A stretch of DNA of 64,000 nucleotides from Promerops cafer. Its lineage: Eukaryota > Chordata > Aves > Passeriformes > Nectariniidae. A program made the position numbers and the translations under genes. The stretch covers positions 6,429 to 70,428 of the forward strand of contig VZSE01002186.1 of assembly GCA_013398275.1 (NCBI GenBank), given 5' to 3'. The notes beneath the pieces are model-generated. The model had not been told where the DNA came from. It saw nothing but the letters and a program-made list of their open reading frames with translations, and did not search any database. How positions within the stretch are numbered: position 1 is the stretch's first letter; the number at the start of each line of letters is the position of its first letter. Of this stretch, positions 36,501-49,425 are shown piece by piece.

Positions 36501-39500
36501 CACAACACAAACTGTGAATGGAATCTTGCACAGTCACAGCCGTGACAACATCTCCAGGGGACATTTCCAAGTTCCCCTCCAGAGAGCTTAGTGAGGTGTG
36601 GTCACTGTCACAGGGGTCAGCACAGTATTAACTCACAGCCTCCCCTTCTTGGGAATCTGCAGCCAACAGTCCTTATCATTCTGGCAGAACCAGGGCTTGC
36701 TTAGGTCAGTGTGAGCTCATGTTCATGAACTGTGTACACAGTGAAGGCTACAGTGCACACAGTTCCTAGGCAGAACAACCTTTACTCTCTCTCTTTGTTT
36801 AAAGAGAATGCAAAACCAGCTGGCTCCTTGAAGCAGACTGTGTTTTAACTCTGTTTCAGTTTGAGGCAAACAAACCAGAGTATTACTCATACTCATTATG
36901 AGTGCCGAGATGCTCTTAACCAAATGAGCTCCTTGAAAATGTATTAAAAGTAGGGGGAAAATGCCCTGGAAAATGATTAAAGATCATGTTAACTTCCCAC
37001 AGGCAGAGGTTTAGGAACACTGAACTGATTTTTTTCAAGGATGGAATTCTTTCCAAGATACTCTGAGGACTGTTCCGGAAAACTGTTTTCAAGACAACAT
37101 ATTTAAGTTTAAATGAAGCTCAATTAAACTAAATGGGACTTACATAGATAATGATCTGCAGACACTATTCCAGGGACTTCAAAGTTAATTTCTAGACTTC
37201 ACCCATAAGGAAAGAAAGAATGTATATTGACAGCTACTAAGAAGCATGTCTGCAAATGACACAGAGGGGAAAAAGATAGGCACTTAGAAGAAATTTTTTA
37301 TCCAAAATTCAAAAATATGTTTTTCAGTTATCAGGACTGGGCCAGGGGAAGCAGCACAAGGCATGCAGACCATGCAGACTGGTCAGGGGCAAAGTTATGC
37401 AATGACCCTACACTCTATCTGGCATTTTCATGAAACATCAGTTTTTTGAGGTCTTTGCACCTTTTTATCCTCCATTCTCATTTAAAATCCTTTTTCTCTT
37501 GCATTACTGGATTTTAATGGGTATGAAAAGCTGTATAATTTATAAATCCTAAGGTGGGCAAAAGCACAAACATAACTGTATTTTGAAATACATCCACATA
37601 AAACACTTCTCAAAGAAAAAGCCCAAATTGTACATCAAATAAATGAATCAATATTCTGCTGCAGAACCTTTATATTAATTTTTTTCTGTGCTGTAATGGT
37701 CATAATTAATTATTAAAATAGTTTTCTGCACTAGTGTGCATCCATACATAGCACCTGCTATATAGGTCTTTTCAGGTCAGAGTCTTTCCCATTGACTTGT
37801 GTCTCTCTTGTCTAAGCCCTCCAGGATTCCCCTGGGATTGCCAGCAAATGCTCTACAATGTTTTCCTGGCTCATTGTTCAGACTTTCTGCAATGTCCTTG
37901 AGTCTTTCACAATCAAAACCAACCTGTCTACACTTTATAAAAAATGCCAAGGAGTTTCCTCCAGTTATACAAGCACAGCTGCTACTAAGAATTTTAATAC
38001 AAGACTTCAAGATACACACACACACCTTGTCACCAGTGGGACCCCACTCAGACCAGTTTGTGGCAGTGGCTGGTCTACACACAGGTGTTTGTAAGCATGT
38101 TTTAGCTGGCTGCTGTGAGTGTTGCTGAGTGGCCTGAGGCCCATAATTTCTTGAGCTCTCAGCATCCAAGACATACAAAAATCAAAGTTGTAAACTCTCC
38201 CAAAATGAGTAGTCCTTCATTTTCCGTGCTACCAAAATATAAATTCACTTTCCAAATGATAGTGGAAGTAGTTTGGTGTGTGATTTTGTTCAAGCAAATT
38301 TTAAAATAATTTTTTAATATAAACTCATATCTTTTCATTTCATTTTTTGTAACTGTTATAGAAATTACCTTTCTATTTGATTTTTCCCTTTTAAGTGCTT
38401 TCTCTTTTCAGCTGCTGTCTGGCCTCCTCTTGTCTACAGTGAGAGGATCAGCCTCCATTTTTTTTAAGATCTGGGGTTTTTTTCATCTCTAGCTGGCTGC
38501 TTCTTATTCCTATTAACTTGGCCATGATTCTTCATAACAACAAGTGCAAGAGATCTTCAGCATTTCAGTAGAGCTAGTTACATCAAGATACTGGTTTGTA
38601 TATAGAAATTCTAGACACACATATGAAGCATTTTAATTTGTATTTATGATTTTCTCAGTGCTTGATGCTACCTGTCTTTAACAATTTAACTCTTGTAAAA
38701 GAGAATTTCCGAAGATTCTGCAATAATTTAAAAAATAGACATTTTTATAAGGTATTCATTTTATTATTTCACATTATTAATGTCGGGGCATTTGTCCATA
38801 TTGGATCCTAAATCTCCTTTTTTGTATTTGTGCACCTCACTCTAGCTAAACAAAAAAGACAGGCACAACATCCTAATAAACCATGAATTAGGAAGGAAGT
38901 TACTTCTTTGCTCAGTAATATCCCTTGAACATGCTCATTTAGTATCTAAACCCACATCACTTGTCCTTATCCCTTTCTGACTCAACAGATTTTTATCCCA
39001 AAGGAAGAATTCCTGAAAAAAATAATAAGCTAGAAAAAGCAGGGCTCATTGTAGAACTACAGTTTCATTAGCCACCTCCACTGTTCTGCAATTATCACGT
39101 CCCCAGTTCCCCACTGGGGTGAAACATAAGAAGCACTTAAGAGTACCTAGCAACAGTACAGAACAGGACAGAGAGTGGGCAACAGCTACTACAAGAGAAA
39201 CCAAAGTAGTTGGTTAGTTATTGTTTATGTTATAGGTCACAATACTGGGTTTAGCACTTCCAACCCTATGCAAAGCTCCACAAAGTCTTTAAGCACCCTA
39301 ATAAGCCAGTCACTAGCTTTTACTGACTGTCACATTGTTCAGGATGAACCCACTAATCCCCTCAAGGTTGACAGATTTACTTGAGGTCTCCCATCAGGAA
39401 GCTGTTAGGAGTGATTCTGCTTCACAAAATTCCATGGGGAAGATTATGATCACTTTTCATTGCAATATTGTTGAAAAAAATTACATTAATTCCTTCACTA

Positions 39501-42500
39501 GACCAGCCTAAAAAGAAAAATCAAAGAATCAAAGCTTCTTTTTCAGCCTAAAACCCACACGTGTTTAAAGTTCAGTTGCACTGTAGAACACAGCCTGATT
39601 CTTGAGTGCATTGGCCCTCACACACAGTAGCCCACAGCTGTGCAAAAGTGAGAGCAGAACATCTGTACAGATTGCTCAGTGTGCTTTGGGCACGTCTTGT
39701 ACTCTGTAGTGGACATCCTGAACACTGAGACATTGAGAGAGCTGAAACCACTGCAAACAAGAGGAAGATGACACAAAAACATATTTGCTCTCTCTTTCTC
39801 TTGCCTTGTTTTTGTTTGTGTTTGGTTTGGTTTGGTCTGGGTTTTTGTTGGTTTGGGGTTTTTTTTGTGGTAATTTTAATTTAATTAGACTTTGCATTGC
39901 TAGGTTCCCACTCAGGTTACAACAGCTCCAGCAATTCTAAGGTCCCCAAACTCCCAGCAAATAGACTGGCTGCCTGAAATAGTTATGGGAAAGACCTCCA
40001 AAATATTCTTTTCCTCTGTGTATCCTAGAGGCCTGGATATAACTACATGGGGGAAATTCCTATATATAGCCAGGTACATTAAAAAGAGAATATTGAAAAG
40101 GATGAACCACTCCTTTAACAATTTAAATAAGATCATAGTATGAACTACAACCTGCAGCAAGCACAATGCTGTTTTGTAAGACATCTTACCTTGACTTTCT
40201 TATTCCCTAACTGGCACTGAGAAAAAATAAAATCTAGTTCACCACAATTGTCAGAGATTTTTTTAACTTACTTACCATTCTTATTAGACTTTTGAAACGA
40301 ATCTATTCAGGCTTTCCAGCAATATTATCAAATTTCTAGTAAAATTACATAAAGTTACATAAAAAACTGCGGAATATAAATTTTAAGTAATTTCCTGTCC
40401 CTGTTCAGAAGAAGTCATCACCTGAAAATGCAGCCTAGGTCTGAGATTTTTACTGCTCAGGAGTGTGCATATTTCAAAAGCTCAGAACAGACAGAGTCTA
40501 TGAAAATGAGGGCTGTAATATAAAACTGACGAGCTCAAATCCCATGAGGCTGCAATCAAAGACAGGAAGTATTCATAGCATCAGTTCTTTACAAAAACTG
40601 TTAAAAAGCCTTCAGGTTACCATTCCTAAGACACAGTGACAAAACTCATCAAGTAAATGTGTTTAAGATATGGCAAAGATATGATTTGCTTGGTTATCTT
40701 ATAGCAGTTGCCATTTGCTCTGAGTAACAAACTCAACATGTCAGTTTACAGCTACAAGAGACTCAGGAAAGTTTCTTCCATTCTGAAACCTGCTACAGTT
40801 TGCAAAATACTGCCTCATACTGAAAACAGGGAGTATAAGATTCTTGAGCAGAGCCACTTATTTTTGCGTACAAGCATATTGTGACATTAATTTCTGTTTC
40901 AAACCAGCAGTTGCTGCTGTCTCAGTGTGTGAAAGGATAAGAAAATGGATGGGTTTTTCACCTGCAAACTTGCTGGTCATATTATCAGAGAGATGATACT
41001 CTGAAAAATGTTCCTATTTGTGCTCCTTCATTACTGGGTGAGTGGATAGTGATAGCTAGAGCTTTTGATTTCTCTGGCTACAGAAACTGCAGTACTGTAG
41101 GTGACTGAAGCTGATCTATGCACAGACTCTGTACTTTGATGAATACTCTGCACTGGGAGTGCAGTACACTAAAAAAAATCTTAAAATGCTAATTTTTCAA
41201 AAGACAGGTTTCTGATAAAACCTGCAAATTTTTTCTAGTAATTCCTAGAGAATTAGAGGGTATGACACCAGTACAGAGTGATCACAAAGCTAAAACATTT
41301 ACTTTAGTTACACTAATATAGTCCACATTCCCATTGTATCTCCAGGATCCTCATAATCTTCAGTGTTCTCATCATAGCACTGTCTCTGGAAAAAAGGGAA
41401 GAATGAGTAACCCTTGTGCACACATGAACAACTTCAACCCAACAAGTCAAGGTCACACTTTTCTTAAGCTGATTATCAGTTTTGAATTCCTTGAGGTTTT
41501 TTGTTTACCCACTTGAGAGAAGCAAAAATATTCTGGAATTGAGAGTGGTAAGCACCATTCCCTTGCAAGCTAGTATAGCCCAGATTATGACTGGTGTAAG
41601 TGGAATTGTCCACAACAAAAACAGTCTTCTATAGCTCAGGCAAGACACCTACATACCACATTCTCATTGCCTTCCACCTGTCTTTGTGATTTCCTTGGCT
41701 ACTGTGTCTAGTACTGAAGAATATACCTCAATTTAAAGGTAAATAAAAGCATGGATTCTGGAGATATTTACAGTGTATGTAGCAGTAAATCACTTGGACA
41801 TAGTTTCCATAGTCCTGCTTCTCGCCCTTCTTTTCAATAATTTTTACTACCATTTTACTGCACAAGTCAAGTCAAGGTCACATTGAGATTACGGCTGGTT
41901 GCCTTGGATTTCTCTGTGTATAATCCATATAAATTCCAAATATACCAACATACAAGCGCTTGACAGGAATCTATTAATAAATAAAATTACTCAGAGAAAG
42001 GGCATCACTTGTTTTCTTTCTTATAAAGTGCCATCAGCTGTATATGCTAACCCCCCAATATAAAATAATTTCTTTAGAGAATTAAAGGCTATGTATTACT
42101 TACTTTACACAGTTAATATACTGCCCTTGCACATTTGGATTTTTTTTAGCAAGAGGTTAAGGAAAAAACAATCTTTTTTCAGTTGGTATTACTCTTTTTT
42201 TAAAGATGCTTAAGTGTTCTATGGGTTTTCCATTCTTCACATCAAATTAATATTTATGAGCTATACAAGAGGTGCCAAAAGCCAGGCAGCTTTATTTAAA
42301 GTGCAGCTTTTTGGAGATGAACTGTCACCTAGACTGGGTATTGAAGAACTTGAAACTTCTAGAAGGTGATATTTAGAAATTCAGGGTTCCCTCCTGATCC
42401 ATGTGTTATCCATAAAACCATTTTAATGTAATCTCCAGAAACTGACAATGGGAAACACCATTCTCACGTAAAAGCCATACCATATAACTACAGGGAGATG

Positions 42501-44438
42501 TGCATTTGTAATAATTTTAGTTGAAATGAAGAAAAATTACAAACATAATTTCTCTGACTTGTCATACCACTGATGAATGCTGATGGTTTGAATTAAGTCA
42601 AATATGCTTTTCAGGGTCTTCTTTTGGGTGAAAAATCACAAAGATAAAAGTTCTTACATCACCATCTAACCTCTGCTGGCACAAAGTATGTTTTCAAAGA
42701 GTTTGGCTAAAAACTTCAGGTATTTTACAAGTAACAATATTTGGCTTTGGCTTGGCTAACATCACCTTCAAATATATATTTCCTTCTATAGGTGTAATTA
42801 AGGCAGCAACACGGCAATCTGTGCTTGCATTAAAAATAAAAACTCTGCTTCTCTAAATCATGACATTTAAACTCTTGGCACTAAAAACTTCTTGGAGAAA
42901 ATATTTGCGTTTTCAAAAATATATTTTTGAAGCTGAAAATATTCTTTGAAATTCATCAAATGTAAATGCAGTACAATGGTAAACATTACCTACCAAAGAT
43001 TCCTACCATTTTAATCTGACAATCACAATGTTACATAATTTATAGAAATGTTGGTATGAACTGGCAAGTATAAATCTAAAAGTTAATACTAAAATTGAGG
43101 GAAACACAATCATGTTTCAACAGGAACTTTAAATTAATGAACTTGATCGTGTATGGACAAGACAACTGATTCAGCACTAATAAACACAGGAAGCTGGAAC
43201 AAATGCTTGCCACAGGACACCACCGCTTCACTTACCCCACTGGAAGTCCACTGTCATCACTCCATCTAACATAACTTCTTAATTCAGAAAAGTAAAATAG
43301 TTTCAACTTCACTTTTTAAACTTCATTTGAAAGACCATGGTCTATTGGGACACTAGTGGAAAGCAGTTCAGAACTCAGGATATTAAATGGATTTTCATTA
43401 CAGAAGAGGAATATTTTTTAGAAATGTTTTTGCCATTAAGACAATCACTCTCCCTTCTCTAGCCTTTTATTGCATATTCACGTGGATTTTTAGGACTTCA
43501 TCTACCCATGGCAAAGAAAATTTTGGTGCTGGACACTACTTTGTCAGTCCCAAATTATGAACTCTAGAGATCTGAGGAAGAACTAGATATGTTTGTTGTT
43601 CAAGTAAATGAATATGTGCTTTGTAGTTCACAGGCTACATATTTTGTTTGCATTCTCCAGCCTAAATATCAAGTCAGGTCTGTCAGTAATCATAGCAATT
43701 ATTGAGCTACTGCTTAAAAAATGTTTAAGTAGAACATGAGAATATGAACAAGTCTTGTTCCAGGGCTTTTGTTAGATGAGAAACTGATGAAACCAAGGGT
43801 CACCATTGAGCAAGACCTCCAGGGACCTACATGGCTCCTAATTTCAACTGTCAGTTCTACGAAACAAAAACCACCAAGTGTCACAAATGGAAGAATACAG
43901 GACAGTGAGCACTGATGAGACTTTTGGCTGAAATGCAAGCTGGATGATTTCTCCTAAGAGATGGAGCAGGACACAAGGTGGGAAGTTTACGGCTTTCAAT
44001 GGAAAGTGGAAGGACAAGATGAGAGTCTACCCTTCTTTCCTGCAAAGCCCCATAGTCAGCTCCTTTGCAACAAAAATGTATGGTCAATACCTACTCACCT
44101 TTTGCTAGCCGTGCTGAAACCAACCTACAGCAGTCAGCTCTGATTCCTAAAAATGCAAGGTAAAATCCCCTTTGTTCTTCCTCCTATCTGTTGGATTTTG
44201 TTTTGGGTTTTGGTTGGTTGGTTGGTTTTATATTTTTGCAGTAGGTATTTTTTTCTGTTTATTTTCCTGGGTTTTGGCTGAATTTATTGTATTCTTAATT
44301 TTAAAACTGTTGCTGGTTTGATTACAGCATGCACACTAATAGATATATTTTTGCATTTTTGCAGTACACTCCTTTTTACACACCAGCTAAGCACAGCGGT
44401 TGTATAATACCACATTCCACATACACAACACTTAAAGT
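27513..44438. other. Long non-coding stretch, no gene seen
   Basis: Almost 17 kb without a recognised element. Reading frames reach 133 codons (37777-38178, minus strand) and 110 codons (33802-34134), about the size expected by chance in this much sequence, and none shows a domain. Simple sequence includes A- or T-rich runs at about 28600 and 29529 and a GTTTG-type stretch at about 39810-39870 (plus strand). The exon-like microsegment at 40190-40216 is listed separately. Confidence 0.5.
40190..40216 (-). other. Microexon-like segment, 27 bases (unproven)
   Basis: On the minus strand a very strong acceptor (ATTTTATTTTTTCTCAG, AG at 40218-40217) precedes 27 bases and a good donor (CAAG then GTAAGATG, GT at 40189-40188). 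The 27 bases are open only in phase 0 and encode CQLGNKKVK. Length divisible by three and phase 0-0 would suit a neuronal-type microexon. No gene is identified, and chance remains the simplest reading. Confidence 0.15.
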
Positions 44439-44535
44439 ATGATGCTTTTGTTCTATCTTGATATCTGGCAGATATTCTTACAGGCATTTTCCTATAGACT
44501 GTGGACAGCATCAACATGGATGGAATGAAACTGAA
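44439..44535 (+). repeat. LTR 5' flank, copy 1 of a direct repeat
   Basis: These 97 bases, together with the first 60 or so bases of the following LTR, recur at 45481-45635 at roughly 85% identity by eye. The same flank is not present before the LTR at 57989. It is therefore either single-copy flank that was duplicated here, or the tail of a proviral internal region. Confidence 0.8.
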
Positions 44536-45480
44536 TGTATATTGGTTTACATGGAAAAGTTTTGGTAGCAGGGGCAGCTACAGAATTGGGTTCTGTGAAA
44601 GAAACCAGAAGCAGCTCTGATGTCAAACAGAATCATTTCCAGCTTGCTCCAAGACAAACCAAAGTTGAGACAATCAGAGATACTAGCAGCATGTCTGTAC
44701 TAACATATTTAAGAAGAGGTAGGAAAGCTGCACAGCTACAGCTGAGAAAGGGAAGTGAGAACATGTGAGAGAAACAGCTCTGCAGACTCCAAGGTTGCTG
44801 AAGAAGGAGGGGCAGGAGATGCTTCAGGTACGAGTGCAGAGATTCCCCTGCAGCCCGTGATGAACACCATGGCGTAGCAGGCTGTTCACTCCTACAGAAG
44901 GGAGACCATGGAGGTTCACAGGAGAACAGATATTCACCTCCAGCCCCTGGAGGACCCACACCAGAGCAGGATGCACCTGAAGCAGGCTGTGACCCCATGG
45001 AGAGCTCATGCTGGAGCAGGTTTTCTTGTGATCCATGGAGCAGCACTTGTGATCCATGCTGAAGCAGTCTGTTCCTGAAGGACTGCATTCCATGGAAAAG
45101 ATCCACATAGGAGAAGTTCATGAAGGACAATGTACCATGGAAGAGATTGCACACTGAAGCAAGGGAAGGAGGAAGGCAGAGAAAAAGTGTGATCATCTGA
45201 CTGAAAACCCCATTCCCTGTTTCCCTAAACTGCTCAGTGGGGAGGAGGTAGAGAAGTCAGGAGTAAAGCTGAGCATGGAAAGAAGGAAGGAGTGGGGGGA
45301 AAGTGTGTTGAGGGGTTTTTTTATTCATCATTATTCCACACTGTTATTATGTGCCAGTAAAATATAAAATTCACTTACCTGAGTTGAGGTTTTTATTCCC
45401 ATGACAGCAATTGTTGAGTGAGTTCCCTAACCTTATCTTGTAATAGCTTTTTTGTATTTTCTGCCCCTGTCCTACTGAGA
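44536..45480 (+). mobile_element. ERVL-type LTR, truncated at its 3' end
   Basis: The start TGTATATTGGTTTACATGG and the GGTAGCAGGGG-CAGCTACAG motif, a TATTTAA box at 44706-44712, the many CATGGAG/CTGGAGCAGG repeats in the middle and the CCCATGACAGCAATTG-TGAGTGA end section match the LTR at 57989 throughout. The copy breaks off at 45480, some 60 bases before the expected end. Compared with its relative it has many substitutions, so the two are separate old insertions. The long minus-strand frame (187 codons, 44633-45196) is a property of this LTR's CCATGG-rich composition, not a gene. No internal retroviral genes are present. Confidence 0.75.
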
Positions 45481-45635
45481 ATGATGCTTTTGTTCTATCT
45501 TGCTATCTGGCAGATATTCTTACAGGTATTTTCCTACAGGCTGTGGACAACAGCAATATGGATGGAATGAAAGTTAACAAATATTGGTTTACATGGCAAA
45601 GTTTTGGTTGCGGGGGGAGCTACAGAAGTGGGCGA
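45481..45635 (+). repeat. Copy 2 of LTR flank plus LTR start
   Basis: Directly abutting the broken LTR end, about 95 bases of flank (45481-45575) and about 60 bases of LTR start (to about 45635) repeat 44439-44600. Similarity then ends. This gives the order flank, LTR, flank, LTR start. Confidence 0.8.
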
Positions 45636-48600
45636 TTGCTAGAGCAACATGGTGCATAGCAACCCATCACATAAGGTTAACTACAAGAATAAAAAATATC
45701 ATTTTCTAGAGTGTTCCTATGTCCTGGGTTGTTCAGGTCATGCCTGGCGCAGACATGTGACTGAGTGGCAGATATACAAGGTAACAGCCAGGGCTGATTA
45801 ATGGCTCTTTGAACACGAATTTCTTCTTAACTAGTTGCTCTGATCTTCAGGTCAGTTGAAGAAAACCACAGGTATGATTTCTTGTTAAGTAAAATGAAGG
45901 AGAAGGGAAACTTTATGTTCAGTGCTACCTGGAGCAGTTCAAGAACATTTCAACCCATTGACAAAAAAAATAAAGGAAATGCAGCATGAAGTTTTCCATT
46001 TTGCTGAAACAAATATAATTGACATGAAAGCTCAAATAATCTCCCAACCCCTTCAAATGTACTCCATGTGAAGGAGTTTTGTTTCTTTTTCTCTGAATGA
46101 CATTTTAAGGACAGGCTGCCAAGCCCATTTGTCCCTCCATTTGCAGCTAACTTGTGTTTGCATGAGGTTTCAACATGCTGTTCAGTTTTCTGGTAGAGAA
46201 CAGTTTGTTTCCTTTCTTCAGTGAGTTTCCTTTCTGAGAACATGCTGCACTCCCACAATTAGAGGAGGTGCAACCCTCAAACAAAATTATGGATGATCAA
46301 TATTTCTTAAAAATGCCAAAATGAATACTCAATAGAACTCAAAAAGTCATATCTAGCATAATTCAATTGGGCCTTTCACAACGGAAGCATAAAAAGTCAG
46401 AAGGCAGTTTTGGGCTATGATCTTCCACGACATTTGTAGAGTTTTGTCAACTGCCTAATTAATCCCATCACTAAATTTGCAAGCAACAGCTCCATTACAT
46501 ATTATCTGAAAAAATTACCTCAAGCCCTAAAAAGCTGTTTAACAGATACAGCCACTTATTTAGTTCTGATGACACTGTCAACCACAAAGAGGGGGAGACC
46601 TCAGCCCTCCAAATACTCTCTTGATTCATACTGCTGCATAATTTTAGTTTTTATAACTTTGTCTTTTAAATCTTTTACTATAACAAAACTAAGATTTTTT
46701 TTTAAAGGGAAAAAAAAGGAAGCAGACTAATTTTGCATTCCCACTATCACAAGATCTGAGCTATAGCTTTCTAAGGAAAACACAGGAGCAATAAAATCAG
46801 GAATCATCATATTCAAAAGACACTCTAATTCACATAGAAAAAAGGAAATAGCAACAGCTGAAATATGTACTTTAGAATAACAGCTAGAATTAATCTTTGC
46901 CATAAGACTTTGTAATATATCCTCATTGTCTTCAGTGAAATATGCTGTTATCTTAGTATATGAAATACCTAATAATTGTAAATTACTAGATTTTCACAAT
47001 GCATTTACTTTGAGCAGATTTATTAATAATCTATTCTGTATATGAGACAACTCACTGACAGTATTTCAGAAAATTATCCAGATCTATTATTTTCTGTCCT
47101 AACCTTTTTCTTCTTTTATTTTTCATTTCCCTCTCTCCCCGCCCCTTCCCCATTTATCTCCCATTTATACACATTGTGTATGTCAGGTTTCAGCCCAGAA
47201 GGAATTCCTATAGGCAAATTATCTGCATATTCAAGCTTTTCATTTCCAGCATGCAAAGAGAGATGGTGTTCTTCACTATTGAGGGGAGTTCAGGATGGCC
47301 TCTTTCTGGAACTGGAAAACCAAATACATTTTTCAAAGTGCAGTAAGAAGACAAATAAAATGAGGAAACAGTTCTAGGTAAGATGGTCCAAACCAGAACT
47401 TGTCTGCATTGTCATTTACACTTTGGGTTGGAAGAAGTATGAATTAAGGATGACTAACAAATTCAGATTGATATTCTTTATAAATAGAAAGTTATTTACA
47501 TTTAACCTAATTAGAAGAGGAACTATTTAACCTGAGTATTTTTAGGTCCTTCAAGCTTCAGCTGAAGGTGAAAGATTCACTGTTCTCTGTATCCATAAAG
47601 GGCAGCTGCACCAATGTTCTAGCAAAAGCAAATTTACAGAAAATAAAACAGCTCTAATAGAATTCTGTTTCCTTATAAGACCACCTTTTTCAATGGAAAG
47701 TGGATGAGACTAAAAATCACAGACACTGAGGGACAAGTAATCTACAGCTCATGTGATCAGAATTTTAACAAAAATTTAAAATACTAAATATATGAATTCT
47801 GTTTTCCAAACCAACAAAGCTAACATAAACAAAAAGAAATGTGCTAACATTGCACAGTATTTCAGGTAACAATAAAATTTTTCTAGCTTCAAAATAGTTC
47901 ATTTAGTCATCTTTTCCCCTTCAGTTTCTGGAGTTTAAATTTAGAGATTATACCTTCTCTCTCCAAATGAAAACTATCATCCTTCACTAAACATAAGCTG
48001 ACACTTTGTTCTGATGAGGATCATTGAGATCTGTCAGTTCTTCCTTGACAGATTCTTTTGAGAAATAATTTTGTTTACTTTTGTTTTGTTTTTAAAGACA
48101 TCATTAAATTTGATCACTATTTAATGACAAAGATGCACATTAAAAATCTGGTCTAGATTTAGGATAAAAGCTGTGTTAATCCTTCAAGACGTGGCTTCTT
48201 GGAGGGAAGGAGCAGGGCCAACAAAAACAACAGTGCAATTCCACACAGAGCATCCCCGTGGTGTGGAGGAGAGGCAATACACTGTGTACAGCAGTGTGAT
48301 GGGAAATTAATCCGTTTTAGCTATGAAGCTTACAGATATTGTCATATGGTTTGTCTATGAGCTGTATGTATCCTGTACAGCACATGAAGTTCAGGGTACC
48401 CTTCTTGGGCACAAATTACATTCATGGAAATGTTTCCTCCTTTTGAAAGCACATAAACTTCAGCAAAATAAATGTGAGAAACCTCAAATGGATTTCAGTT
48501 CTACTTTGTGAGGTGAACTGATATCTCGTGCACTGCAGCTGGGCCAAGTTGACCAAATACTTTCAACCCATAACACGGACATAAATCCAGTATCAGACAT

Positions 48601-49097
48601 AAAACTACCCATAGGCACACTCGTAGACATACTAGGTGTGTTAAGGTGTGAGTTCACAGAGACAGCACTGATGTGACCAGGGTTAGATATTTGTATCTGA
48701 AGGAATAGCCTAATCTTCTTTGGTCCTGTGGAGAGAAGAATTTCTGGAACACATTTCACTTCAGCCCAAGATGGATATGTAATACATGACATGAACCCTG
48801 CCCTCAAACTACCTGCTCATTTGCACTGACTGCAGACAGCTCAGAGTGATCTAGCTCAAGGCAAAGTTTAATGTTACAGATGTCTAAGGTTAAGTAAAAT
48901 GAATCCACACTACTTGATGTCCGAAAGATAATTGTTTATTTATAAAGATACAAAGTCAAAGAAGAAATTCAAGCACAAAACTCAGAAGAATTTTATCCAC
49001 CTTAATGAACTCCATTTTGGTAGTAGTTATGATATTAAATAAGCATAATTTAGTAGAAAATATGTGCATGGGTCACACTGGCACTTTTTGTGGCAAT
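45636..49097. other. Non-coding DNA, no gene seen
   Basis: AT-rich with chance frames up to 111 codons. A minus-strand frame at 48484-48807 (107 codons) shows no recognisable domain. Confidence 0.5.
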
Positions 49098-49425
49098 ATC
49101 ACAGAATCTCAGAATCCCTGAAAATGCTGAGTTGGAAGGGATTCATAAGGATCATCGAGTCCAACTCTTAGCCTTGCACAAGACATCCCTAATAATCACA
49201 CCATGTGCCTGACAGCATTGTCCAAACCCTTCTTGAACTCTGTCAGACTTGGTGCTGTGACCATTTCCCTGGAGGGCCTGTTCCAGTGCCAAACCACCCT
49301 CTGGGTGAAGAACCTTTTGGTAATATCCAAACTAAACTTCCCCTGACATAACTTTAGGCCATTCCCTCAAGTCCTGTCACTGTGCGCCACAGAAGGCTGA
49401 TGTCAGTAGAGAAGATCTGTTCCAA
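49098..49425 (-). mobile_element. CR1 LINE 3' fragment
   Basis: The plus strand begins with ATCACAGAATCTCAGAATC, the reverse complement of the CR1 terminal octamer repeat. It continues with GAGTTGGAAGGGATTCATAAGGATCATCGAGTCCAAC, the diagnostic avian CR1 tail, and then the 3'-UTR/ORF2-end portion to about 49425. The element therefore runs on the minus strand, with its 3' end at 49098. It is 5'-truncated, as usual, and keeps no usable ORF2. The broken reverse-transcriptase end cannot be read in any frame. It is the clearest CR1 in the window. Confidence 0.92.

Noticed and set aside
37777..38178. 133-codon minus-strand frame
   Set aside because: Cysteine-rich but no family pattern. Size expected by chance in 64 kb.
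48484..48807. 107-codon minus-strand frame as a fossil coding region
   Set aside because: No recognisable domain. Other frames of this length are common in the window.
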